From positions 1 through 64,000 of the IMG/VR virus record IMGVR_UViG_3300025012_000049: DNA of 64,000 nucleotides. The stretch is one strand, 5' to 3'. The notes under the pieces were generated by a model. It was not told the DNA's origin. It made no database searches and worked only from the letters and a program-made list of their open reading frames with translations. Both the position numbers and the translations under genes were made by a program. The stretch comes from a virus. Position 1 is the stretch's first letter. Each line of letters begins with the position of its first letter. This document shows, piece after piece, positions 8,170 to 15,346 of this stretch.

Positions 8170-8437
8170 TACGCTCCTCTCCAATAAAGGTAATTTTCCA
8201 ACCCATTTTATTACATAATTCTTTAGCTTCATCTTTTGTTTCTTTAGCATCCATCCAGAAACCCTTATCATCATCTACAATAATTGCCCATACCCAATAA
8301 CCAAGATCACTATTGTTATTAAGATATACTTCAAGGTTTGGTTTTAAAGCATAATCAATTCCTTGTTCATAACTTATCGGGGCATCCCATTTAAACTCTT
8401 TTGCCCATTCAGTTTGTTCTATCTCTTCTCGGGTCAT
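8162..8437 (-). CDS. Hypothetical protein, 91 aa
   Basis: Acidic protein with several Trp residues; the middle (DLGYWVWAIIVDDDKGFWMDA) looks like a beta sheet. No family recognised. AAGGA precedes the ATG and a TATAAT box lies about 21 bases upstream, so it probably begins a transcript after the terminator at 8481-8515. Confidence 0.6.
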   Translation of the reverse strand: MTREEIEQTEWAKEFKWDAPISYEQGIDYALKPNLEVYLNNNSDLGYWVWAIIVDDDKGFWMDAKETKDEAKELCNKMGWKITFIGEERNG

Positions 8438-8458
8438 ATCTCATTTCCTTGGAAATTA

Positions 8459-8464
8459 ATTATA
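8459..8464 (-). promoter_or_regulatory. Candidate -10 box for the leftward operon starting at 8437
   Basis: A perfect TATAAT on the minus strand 21 bases upstream of the ATG at 8437 and just past a terminator. No good -35 is found at 16-18 bases, so it may be weak or activator-dependent. Confidence 0.3.
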
Positions 8465-8480
8465 GATAACAAGGTTAATG

Positions 8481-8515
8481 AAAAGGCCACACACCTCATA
8501 AATGTGTAGCCTTTT
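8481..8515 (-). terminator. Intrinsic terminator after the histone-like gene
   Basis: 13-bp stem (8481-8493 / 8503-8515) ending in a U-run on the minus transcript. The single irregular pair is G-U in minus RNA but C-A in plus RNA, so the structure favours leftward transcripts, matching the gene direction. Confidence 0.75.
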
Positions 8516-8546
8516 ACTACCTCTCTTCTAATACATAATAATCAAA

Positions 8547-9011
8547 TTATTTAATATTTACTTGTTTCATATTGACTTTAGCGTCCTGCAAGGTCTTACG
8601 GAAATTTTTACCCATGCGGCAAATGGTCTGGATACTCTTACGGGCTTTACCAACTGCCGATTTATTTCCGCCAAGGAACTTATTAATGTTTTCTGCCAGT
8701 TCATCAAAGGCATTCTCAACAGCAGAGAATTGATTTTGGATTTGGTCAGCATCCTTTTTAGTCACCTCACTACGAACACCGGCAACTCGACCACGACCAC
8801 GGGGTTTGGTTTCTTTCTTTGCAGCTTCCTTCTTGGCCGGAGCCTTGGCTTTCCCTTTACCTTTAGCTTCAACCTTTTCTTTGCCTTTTACGGCTTTTTC
8901 TTCAACTGGTTTTTCAGCAGCCGCCGCTTTACCTTTTCCCTTTGCCTTCGGTTCCTCTTTAACAGTTTTCCCTTTAGCTTTTTTAACTTCTTCTTTTTTT
9001 ACTTTTGCCAT
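8547..9011 (-). CDS. Histone H1-like (Hc1-type) DNA-binding protein
   Basis: 154 residues. Residues 1-75 are a disordered Lys/Ala/Glu-rich tail with repeated KGKGKA-type runs, like the tails of histone H1 and chlamydial Hc1. The C-terminal 80 residues are helical and carry GNKSAVGKARKSIQ...FRKTLQDA, resembling the core of the Hc1 family. It would bind and compact DNA, either the phage's during infection or the host nucleoid. Codons are GC-richer than in neighbouring genes, consistent with high expression or acquisition. It ends at a strong terminator. It might also be a packaged nucleoprotein; nothing here settles this. Confidence 0.6.
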   Translation of the reverse strand: MAKVKKEEVKKAKGKTVKEEPKAKGKGKAAAAEKPVEEKAVKGKEKVEAKGKGKAKAPAKKEAAKKETKPRGRGRVAGVRSEVTKKDADQIQNQFSAVENAFDELAENINKFLGGNKSAVGKARKSIQTICRMGKNFRKTLQDAKVNMKQVNIK

Positions 9012-9029
9012 GACTTTTCTCTCTTTCAG

Positions 9030-9470
9030 TTAGTGGGTTTTGAGTAAACCAACTGGTTTACCATGCTCTTCGTGCAAAACAATAATCAATGAATTTACAG
9101 TTTGCCCGAAAAAACTTTTTAGCTGATGAAACGTACTGTCTGGATATAAACTTTTAAACACATTAAAAATATCACGCTCCACAAATCCGACACCATTAAA
9201 AGTAACTTGTTTCACCCCCTTGCTTGGTTTGATTTCCTGTGAACGGTCAATCTCCATATCTAAATCAACTTCATCGAACTTAAATTTATTTAAAGCCTTT
9301 ACTTGTATATTGTCAACAAATATTTTTGCGTCTGCATAGAAAAAAGCAAAGTTTAAATTATCGGTGAGACAAAAAGTTGAATAAAATAGCGGATTTTGCT
9401 TCAGTATTGGTTGTAACGGGTTATCTGTTTTTTTTGTGTTCCTGCTTTTCAATAGTGGTTTTTTTGCCAT
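9030..9470 (-). CDS. Hypothetical protein, 146 aa
   Basis: Basic N-terminal 20 residues (MAKKPLLKSRNTKKTD) followed by an alpha/beta body. No motif or family recognised. It sits between the histone-like gene and a cysteine-containing protein with gaps of about 18 bases, in one leftward operon. Confidence 0.6.
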   Translation of the reverse strand: MAKKPLLKSRNTKKTDNPLQPILKQNPLFYSTFCLTDNLNFAFFYADAKIFVDNIQVKALNKFKFDEVDLDMEIDRSQEIKPSKGVKQVTFNGVGFVERDIFNVFKSLYPDSTFHQLKSFFGQTVNSLIIVLHEEHGKPVGLLKTH

Positions 9471-9488
9471 GATAACCTCTCTCCATAG

Positions 9489-10184
9489 TTAATAATCAGT
9501 GTAAGGACCGCTGGCGTCCTCAGCCATAAAATCATAAACATCCAATTTGTCTTGTTCCTGCATATATTGTTCAAGTGTATAACCATGTTCATTATCTTCT
9601 GTCAAAATTTTAAAAAGTCTTATTTTCAATAAATGCTCATAAAAATTCATAGGCTCCCAACCACGACACCGGAAATTTGGCATAACGTGATTGTTATGTT
9701 TATAAATACTGAGAAAATTACGGTTATTCTTGCTACTTATTTTATGTTTTACACATAAACCAAATAAACTGATAACTTTCCTTTTTAAAGAATGGAATTG
9801 TTTATAATGTCCTTTCTTTTCACCTTTAAAATGTTTACAGGCAAAACAGAAACCTATTTCCTTGGTAAACCATTCGCTAGGAATTAAATCAAATAGTTTT
9901 GGAGTCATGAACATACTGAAGTATTGTGGCCAATGGGCATACAGATTTTCCATCTCCCGATCTTTGGCAATGGTTGCAAAATGTTCACACAAATCTAATA
10001 TTTTATTTTCTCGGTATTCTTTAGTTTCTTCATCCATCAATGGCATCATAAACAAATCTTCACGATACCGTTTGATACGGCGTTTATAATTATCATCCTT
10101 AGCCAGAAAGCGTTGTTCTTTTTTGAAAGCATTCCGCTGCATAAGACTTTCAAAAAATTCTCTTTGTTTATTTTTTTTCGTCAT
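9489..10184 (-). CDS. Hypothetical protein with Cys/His cluster, 231 aa
   Basis: Very basic first 45 residues, then a helical region and a cysteine/histidine cluster (FCFACKHFKGEKKGHYKQFH ... LCVKHK ... FRCRGWEP, about residues 130-185) suggesting a zinc site. No family recognised. It is the first gene after the promoter at 10220-10248. Confidence 0.6.
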   Translation of the reverse strand: MTKKNKQREFFESLMQRNAFKKEQRFLAKDDNYKRRIKRYREDLFMMPLMDEETKEYRENKILDLCEHFATIAKDREMENLYAHWPQYFSMFMTPKLFDLIPSEWFTKEIGFCFACKHFKGEKKGHYKQFHSLKRKVISLFGLCVKHKISSKNNRNFLSIYKHNNHVMPNFRCRGWEPMNFYEHLLKIRLFKILTEDNEHGYTLEQYMQEQDKLDVYDFMAEDASGPYTDY

Positions 10185-10205
10185 AGCATCGTCCTTATAT
10201 AAAAA

Positions 10206-10230
10206 CAGTTTATGAATTTAAAATAAACTG
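10206..10230. repeat. 8-bp palindrome overlapping the promoter -10/start region
   Basis: Perfect inverted repeat CAGTTTAT / ATAAACTG with a 9-base spacer. On the minus strand a T-run follows it, so it could be a weak terminator for the gene ending at 10261. It also overlaps the -10 and start site of the next promoter, where an operator would lie. Confidence 0.5.
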
Positions 10231-10248
10231 CCATTATTCCATTGTCAA
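10220..10248 (-). promoter_or_regulatory. Sigma70-like promoter for the operon starting at 10184
   Basis: Minus strand TTGACA (10248-10243), a 17-base spacer and TATTTT (10225-10220). Perfect -35, 4 of 6 matches in the -10, about 36 bases before the ATG at 10184. Confidence 0.65.
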
Positions 10249-10260
10249 CGATTTTTTATA

Positions 10261-11310
10261 TTATACTGGTTTTTTGCATATTTTCCAGAAATTAAACGCC
10301 TCCTCTTCCTCACACATATAATTTTCCACAAAATCTAACCAACGTTTCGGACTGACAATATCCTTGACCATTGGAATATCTCTGCCGGTGTTATCCACAA
10401 TATAATTCAGATACATTTCCATGACAGGCTCATGAATTCCATCATTGCTTTCATAGAAAAGTTTATAACCACAGCGATCCCGTTCATTAATCACCAAATC
10501 GTCAATTGTTTCCTCTACAAAACCTTTGATCCGGTAACTGTAGCACTTGTAGTCATTTAGCCCTTCTTCTTCGTCATAATAGAACTCAAGAAACATCTTT
10601 TTAAATATTTCCTGCTCCTTGGGATATTTGGTTTTGAATTCTTTTAAGGCTGAAAAAATAGCCCCATCTTTTTCTTCTTTTAAAAATACCTGCAAATATT
10701 TTTCATTATATGGATTAACTAAAAATTCTAGGATATTTATTTTATTCTTATATTTAAATTTGGTTAAATGACTGTAGTTATGTAAACGGTCAATGGCTTT
10801 CCTGAAATCATCTACAGTATGACCAATAGACATAAAATAAGAAACACTAACAACCAATTTTTTAAAGGTCTTGGTAGGGGTTTTAAAATTACTATTTGTT
10901 TTGGAAAATTTACGATTGTTTTTATTATTAAAATATTCAATAATCTTTACAGTATTAAGAATTTCTAATTTACCGTCTTTCTTCAATAGTTCAAAAAATC
11001 TGAATAAAGTTTTAATATCTATTCTACCGGCAAATGAGTCAAAATTTTTCAAACTTATTAAACTATTTAAATTATATTCAAAACCATATTGAGTTTCCAA
11101 TAAACGATTTAACTGATTGACCAATTTACTGTCAAATGTTAGTTCGTTCAAAGGTCTATTCAAAATATCAACAAATGTAGGGTCAAGTTGTTCAATAGTT
11201 TTTTGTTTATCTAATGGTTGTTTTCTTCTTTTAAATTTTTCAGCAACGCTGGATTTTTTCAAGGGAGGTGGCAAATGATTTGTGCTTTGCCGTTTAAGGT
11301 TTAGACGCAT
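10261..11310 (-). CDS. Internal in-frame gene: 349-aa C-terminal product of the winged-helix ORF
   Basis: An ATG at 11310 is preceded by AAAGGAG (11326-11320) at 9 bases, the best ribosome site in this part of the window, and sits exactly after a low-complexity linker. The product starts MRLNLKRQS, closely like the N-terminus of the RecA-like gene (MGRLNLKSD). This suggests an originally separate gene now read through from upstream, or a deliberate short isoform. The body is helical, has an acidic stretch (YYDEEEGLNDY) and is not recognised. Confidence 0.5.
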   Translation of the reverse strand: MRLNLKRQSTNHLPPPLKKSSVAEKFKRRKQPLDKQKTIEQLDPTFVDILNRPLNELTFDSKLVNQLNRLLETQYGFEYNLNSLISLKNFDSFAGRIDIKTLFRFFELLKKDGKLEILNTVKIIEYFNNKNNRKFSKTNSNFKTPTKTFKKLVVSVSYFMSIGHTVDDFRKAIDRLHNYSHLTKFKYKNKINILEFLVNPYNEKYLQVFLKEEKDGAIFSALKEFKTKYPKEQEIFKKMFLEFYYDEEEGLNDYKCYSYRIKGFVEETIDDLVINERDRCGYKLFYESNDGIHEPVMEMYLNYIVDNTGRDIPMVKDIVSPKRWLDFVENYMCEEEEAFNFWKICKKPV

Positions 11311-12009
11311 AATTTTTTTCTCCTTTGCAGGGCAAACAGAAACAGAACTCTTGGAAGCGACGGCAGGAGCTTCAATAAGTTTCGTAAGAAACTTATTAGT
11401 AATAGGTTTATAAGTATTATAGTAAATACTAGTATTATCAGTAGCAGTGGATGAATTGAGTAAAAAGTTCTTTAATTTTGAACGCTTACAAAGAAATTTT
11501 ATTTGTTTGGACAAGTATTTTACTTTATTTTGGTCAAGTAATTTTGGTTCCAAAAAAATTTGATAAGCTAATGGGTTGTTTGGAAAATTAGGAAGTAAAA
11601 TGACTTGGTGCTGACCACCTTTGTTAACTGATTTAAAGTTTTCTCTGACAACCAGTTGACAGTCTTCCAGAGACTTGATGACTTTGGCTATATTAGTTGG
11701 GTTGATTTCCAGACGGGCAGCAATAGTGTTGTAGTTGAAATAAACAGGACGACCATTTTTAAAAAAGTCATGGAGAAAATAAATTAGCTTCTTTTGATTT
11801 TTACCTATCTTGGTAAAACCCATTTGCTTGATAACATATATAGGGTTGGCCTTCTTAGACCAAGGGGAGTTTTTCAGGAAGGAAACTTTACGGGTATAAC
11901 TTTTGCAGTGGTAGAGGAAGTTTTTTATTTCAGGTTTGTTCTTATTGATAAATTGATTTTTTTCTACTTGCTTTTTCTTGGTAATGCACTTAGTATTTTT
12001 ATTGACCAT
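10261..12009 (-). CDS. Winged-helix protein, 582 aa, probably containing a second in-frame gene
   Basis: ATG at 12009 follows GAGAAGGAG. Residues 1-50 are very basic. Residues about 65-130 (IGKNQKKLIYFLHDFF ... YNTIAARLEINPTNIAKVIKSLEDCQLVVREN) are a winged helix-turn-helix like those of plasmid and phage replication initiators or MarR-type regulators. After a Ser/Thr/Asn-rich linker (about 185-230) an internal ATG with its own strong ribosome site begins a second, unrelated helical region. A strong promoter lies upstream at 12166-12194 with a leader of roughly 150 bases. It could initiate replication or control early transcription; the function is not proven. Confidence 0.7.
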   Translation of the reverse strand: MVNKNTKCITKKKQVEKNQFINKNKPEIKNFLYHCKSYTRKVSFLKNSPWSKKANPIYVIKQMGFTKIGKNQKKLIYFLHDFFKNGRPVYFNYNTIAARLEINPTNIAKVIKSLEDCQLVVRENFKSVNKGGQHQVILLPNFPNNPLAYQIFLEPKLLDQNKVKYLSKQIKFLCKRSKLKNFLLNSSTATDNTSIYYNTYKPITNKFLTKLIEAPAVASKSSVSVCPAKEKKIMRLNLKRQSTNHLPPPLKKSSVAEKFKRRKQPLDKQKTIEQLDPTFVDILNRPLNELTFDSKLVNQLNRLLETQYGFEYNLNSLISLKNFDSFAGRIDIKTLFRFFELLKKDGKLEILNTVKIIEYFNNKNNRKFSKTNSNFKTPTKTFKKLVVSVSYFMSIGHTVDDFRKAIDRLHNYSHLTKFKYKNKINILEFLVNPYNEKYLQVFLKEEKDGAIFSALKEFKTKYPKEQEIFKKMFLEFYYDEEEGLNDYKCYSYRIKGFVEETIDDLVINERDRCGYKLFYESNDGIHEPVMEMYLNYIVDNTGRDIPMVKDIVSPKRWLDFVENYMCEEEEAFNFWKICKKPV

Positions 12010-12063
12010 GACTCTTCGCGCTCCTTCTCAAAAGGTTAGGGTTCATGGTTTGCCTCTCTTCTT

Positions 12064-12098
12064 GGGGAACTCATTTGGTGGTGGGTTCCCCTTTTTTT
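12064..12098 (+). terminator. Plus-oriented terminator-like hairpin in the leader of a leftward gene
   Basis: GGGGAAC (12064-12070) pairs with GTTCCCC (12085-12091), followed by seven T's on the plus strand. Neighbouring genes on both sides are leftward, so as a terminator it would only stop antisense transcription. In the leftward transcript the same hairpin lies in the 5' leader of the gene at 12009. Confidence 0.55.
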
Positions 12099-12165
12099 CT
12101 TTGAAGAAAAGAAACAACCCAAAAACAATAACCTTCAAATAGTTTAGTTAACATCGTGAAATACA

Positions 12166-12194
12166 AGTATAATTAGGACAGTATTTTAAGTCAA
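12166..12194 (-). promoter_or_regulatory. Strong sigma70-like promoter for the winged-helix gene
   Basis: Minus strand TTGACT (12194-12189), a 17-base spacer and TATACT (12171-12166): 5 of 6 matches in each box. It overlaps the last codons of the upstream gene and leaves a leader of about 150 bases before the ATG at 12009. Confidence 0.7.
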
Positions 12195-12677
12195 CAAAAT
12201 ATTCTTATAATAAGGGGAAAATTGTTTTTTGAATTGTTTGTACATTTTTCTTTCTTTTTTTACCTTTATTAATGGTGCATAAATTCTATTTTTATTATTT
12301 TGACTATAGTACTGATAAAACCATGTTAACAATAAATTAATCACCTCATTCATTGGTTTATATTGTCCAGTTAATATTTTAATTTGTTCTTGTAATAAGA
12401 TATAAAATTCTGCCTCAATTACAGTAGATAGAATGAAACCACCAGCAATATCAGTATTTATATCTTTTGAATTTCGATGAAATTTCTGATTTTTGTTGTT
12501 TTGAATTATATCTTTAATATTGTCAGGATGATATTCTTGATTATGATTTAAGATTAACCGTTCAAGCATGATGGTTTGAAAATCTTCAAGGAACTCAAGT
12601 GAACCATTGAAACGGTTGACAAGATTATATCTTTCCACTTTTGACATATTTTTTTTCTGTAGTTTTTTATGTAACAT
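12186..12677 (-). CDS. Hypothetical protein, 163 aa
   Basis: Basic, helical protein without recognised motifs. First gene of the leftward arm, divergent from the terminase genes with an 84-base gap. AGAGGTAA precedes the ATG. Position makes it a candidate early or regulatory protein, but nothing in the sequence proves that. Confidence 0.6.
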   Translation of the reverse strand: MLHKKLQKKNMSKVERYNLVNRFNGSLEFLEDFQTIMLERLILNHNQEYHPDNIKDIIQNNKNQKFHRNSKDINTDIAGGFILSTVIEAEFYILLQEQIKILTGQYKPMNEVINLLLTWFYQYYSQNNKNRIYAPLIKVKKERKMYKQFKKQFSPYYKNILLT

Positions 12678-12696
12678 AAGAGTTACCTCTTGCCTT

Positions 12697-12727
12697 TTGT
12701 TAGTGAATGGAATAAAAATAATATAAT
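12697..12727 (+). promoter_or_regulatory. Candidate promoter of the rightward morphogenesis operon
   Basis: Perfect TATAAT at 12722-12727, 34 bases before the terminase ATG. The best -35 (TTGTTA, 12697-12702) is 19 bases away, which is long, so a phage activator or alternative factor may be needed. Confidence 0.45.
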
Positions 12728-12761
12728 GATTTATTTTATCAGATAAATAGGAGAGATTTAC

Positions 12762-13280
12762 ATGCCGCCAAGATTAAGATTAAGTTCAAAACGTGAAAAA
12801 AGCAATAGAATAAATGCCAAAAAACAAAAAATGGCTAAATACCTTTCTAAAGGGTTGAAAGTCAATGAAGCTTGTCTTTTGGCTCAAGTAACCAAAACAG
12901 AACTTGCTGAAATGCGTTCTGATGTAACTTTTGAAGATTTTGTACAGCTTAGTCAGGCAAAATTGGAAGCAGATCAGTTAGAAAACATAACTGATGCAGG
13001 AATTATTGATTGGAAAGCTTCAGCATGGTTCTTGGAAAGAGTATACCCTGAAAAGTATGGTAAAAAAGATACTATTGAACATAAATATCAAATACAAATT
13101 GAAACCTTCCAAAACGTTGTTCTTCAAGTTATCAATGAGTGCTCCCCGCAACTGAAACAGAAAATTATGCAGAAACTAAAAAAGGTAGACTTAGGTAATC
13201 CATTAATGTTGGAACAGAATACAAGTGTACCAATTATTGATGTATGTGATAATCGGATTGTTGATGTTGAATATGTTTAA
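12762..13280 (+). CDS. terS: Terminase small subunit
   Basis: 172 residues. The basic N-terminus, a helix-turn-helix-like region (about 25-60: AKYLSKGLKVNEACLLAQVTKTEL) and the signature WKASAWFLERVYPEKYGKK (about 87-105) are typical of phage small terminases, which bind packaging sites on DNA and feed the large subunit. AGGAGAG precedes the ATG. It lies 12 bases before the large subunit gene, the usual order, and opens the rightward morphogenesis operon. Confidence 0.88.
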   Translation: MPPRLRLSSKREKSNRINAKKQKMAKYLSKGLKVNEACLLAQVTKTELAEMRSDVTFEDFVQLSQAKLEADQLENITDAGIIDWKASAWFLERVYPEKYGKKDTIEHKYQIQIETFQNVVLQVINECSPQLKQKIMQKLKKVDLGNPLMLEQNTSVPIIDVCDNRIVDVEYV

Positions 13281-13292
13281 AGGGGTTATATA

Positions 13293-14864
13293 ATGATATC
13301 TAAAAAAAGACACCAAGAAACAGCATCATCTTTGTTGGGAAAGGATACTAAAACATTCCTAAAGAGTGGTGTGTCTGATTTAATATCAGGTATTGATTTG
13401 CCCATATCAGAGTTATTGCCTAGAAAATCAGAAGATTTTGTTCAAAAGGTGTTAAAAGATACAAAAGGAAATCTGGTTGTAAATGAACCTGTGCATAACA
13501 TAATGCACAGGTTCATTCGTATAGCAAAGAAAAAAGGATTTAATAAGCAAATGATTTTGGGGGCGTATGGTTTTGGAAAAACAGAACAAATGTGTATAGG
13601 CTATTCTTTGTATAGGATAGCACAAAACCCAAACCTCCTTGTGAAAATTGTTCATGTATCTGACACAGAGGCTACAAAACGTTGTAGAGCTTTGCGGGAT
13701 TATATAGACCGTGATGAAGATTTTCATAACATAGCACCACATATACAACCAACAAACATATGGGGTTCAGAGCGTTTTACAGTAAATAGAGAATCACCAT
13801 CTGCTAACTGTACTGTAGAGGCTTATTCAGTTTTGGGAACAGGTATTGGTGGTCGTGCTAATCTTATTATTTTTGATGATCCACAAGATCTAAGAACAGC
13901 AGTATATGAACCAACAACCAGAATAAAGATAGAAGACACAATAAAAAATATTTGGATAACTCGTTTAATACCAGAAGATTCTGAAATAATATTAATGATG
14001 AATAAATGGCATAGTAATGATGTAGCAGCTTATGTAAAGAAAAATCCATCATGGGCGTGGATGAGTATATCGGCAGATGAAACGCTTAATCATTTAAATT
14101 TTGAGGATTCTTTTGGTAGAAAGTTTAAATTACCTTTGTGGTCTAAGTTTAATAAAGCAGCATTAGAAGATCGTAAGATGACGTTAGGAGAAAGGGACTT
14201 TAAACGTGGTTATTGTTTAATACCCTATACTGATAATGATAAAACTTTTGGTAATTTTGAAAAATGTTGTCATTTTGGTGTTTCCCCAAGAGCATTATTG
14301 GAAAATGAAAATAACTGGTTTTTTGTTGGGGGTATTGACTTTTCTGGTCAAAAGCGTCCCGGTACGGTTTTATCCATTGTAGCTGTTCATAGAAAAACTG
14401 GATTGAAACTACCTGTGGAAATTGTTACCATTAAAAAAACCTCGGATTTGACAGGACATATAGTTAGAACTTTTAGGGAATATGGTCCTGATTTATATTT
14501 AGCAGAAAACAACGGGGTGCAGGATGCTATTATTGATTTATTACAAACAGCGTTAGGAGAAGAAAAGTTTAAAAAGTATAATATTAAAATTGAAGGTTTT
14601 TTAACTGGAAAAGCAAAGATGGATATAAACTCTGGTCTTCCTTCAATGGATAAAGAGTTCGAACAAAAAGAATGGATGTTTTGTTTTAATGATAAACCGG
14701 ATATTGCTGATGATATGGAAAATAATCCGTGGTCGAGAATGTATTATGAGATGTTTAACCATCCTTTTTATGAAACATCAGACATAGCAATGAGTTTATA
14801 TTTTTGTAGAGAAGCTGGAAAGAAGCTTATTCGTGGTGAAAATGGTGGACCTAATGTGTATTAA
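13293..14864 (+). CDS. terL: Terminase large subunit (packaging ATPase/nuclease)
   Basis: 523 residues. Walker A GAYGFGKT (90-97), Walker B LIIFDD (191-196) and a motif III-like LMMNKW (about 234-239) form the ATPase. The RNase H-like nuclease begins GGIDFSG with Asp 349, and further acidic residues are in LYLAENNG (Glu 405) and near SDIAMSLYF at the end. It pumps and cuts concatemeric DNA at the portal. Length and domain order are normal for the family. Confidence 0.93.
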   Translation: MISKKRHQETASSLLGKDTKTFLKSGVSDLISGIDLPISELLPRKSEDFVQKVLKDTKGNLVVNEPVHNIMHRFIRIAKKKGFNKQMILGAYGFGKTEQMCIGYSLYRIAQNPNLLVKIVHVSDTEATKRCRALRDYIDRDEDFHNIAPHIQPTNIWGSERFTVNRESPSANCTVEAYSVLGTGIGGRANLIIFDDPQDLRTAVYEPTTRIKIEDTIKNIWITRLIPEDSEIILMMNKWHSNDVAAYVKKNPSWAWMSISADETLNHLNFEDSFGRKFKLPLWSKFNKAALEDRKMTLGERDFKRGYCLIPYTDNDKTFGNFEKCCHFGVSPRALLENENNWFFVGGIDFSGQKRPGTVLSIVAVHRKTGLKLPVEIVTIKKTSDLTGHIVRTFREYGPDLYLAENNGVQDAIIDLLQTALGEEKFKKYNIKIEGFLTGKAKMDINSGLPSMDKEFEQKEWMFCFNDKPDIADDMENNPWSRMYYEMFNHPFYETSDIAMSLYFCREAGKKLIRGENGGPNVY

Positions 14865-14882
14865 TTTTAAAAGGAGTTAATT

Positions 14883-15266
14883 ATGAAAAGTATACTTTTA
14901 TTTTTGTGTTTTTTGTTTTTATCGGTAACTATTAGCCAAGCAGAAGTTATTCATGAATATGATAATTCAACTTTTTTACATGTTGGTGTCAGTGCTTTAA
15001 TTGGTGCCGGTGTTGATGGATTTTTGTATTATGCAACAGAGCCAGAAGTAAGGAAACAAACCAAAATTCCTCGCAGGGCTTTTTCTTTTATTAGTTGTAG
15101 TGCTGTTGGGGTGGTAAAAGAAAAATTAGATTATGATTTTAATGTTGGTGATCTTATTGGTGATTTGGTTGGTTGTGGTTTAGGTGTTTATGGCGGTGAT
15201 GAATTCTATATTAGTGTTGATTCTGATAATGATAAAACTGTAGTCAGCTATACTCAGCATTGGTAA
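14883..15266 (+). CDS. Exported YfiM-like small membrane-associated protein
   Basis: 127 residues with a clear signal peptide (about 1-20, ending SQAEV). Two glycine-rich hydrophobic segments (VGVSALIGAGVDGFLYY and GDLIGDLVGCGLGVYGG) around a KEKLDYDF centre resemble the YfiM/DUF2279 type of outer-membrane or inner-membrane small proteins. It lies between terminase and portal; such cargo genes often change the cell surface or take part in lysis. Function unproven. Confidence 0.5.
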   Translation: MKSILLFLCFLFLSVTISQAEVIHEYDNSTFLHVGVSALIGAGVDGFLYYATEPEVRKQTKIPRRAFSFISCSAVGVVKEKLDYDFNVGDLIGDLVGCGLGVYGGDEFYISVDSDNDKTVVSYTQHW

Positions 15267-15291
15267 ATAAAACATTCGTATTTTGTTACAA

Positions 15292-15328
15292 ACTTTGATA
15301 ACATACTTTTTAGTTAAAATATCAAAGT
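15292..15328. repeat. 9-bp inverted repeat before the portal gene
   Basis: ACTTTGATA (15292-15300) and TATCAAAGT (15320-15328), with a 19-base spacer, lie just ahead of the portal ribosome site. No T-run follows, so an operator or mRNA structure is more likely than a terminator. Confidence 0.45.
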
Positions 15329-15346
15329 AATCAAGGAGGAAAAATT

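Noticed and set aside
8562-9047. Plus-strand frame of 161 codons opposite the histone-like gene
   Set aside because: Mirror of Lys/Ala-rich codons; Phe/Leu-rich product with no ribosome site and opposite to the operon.
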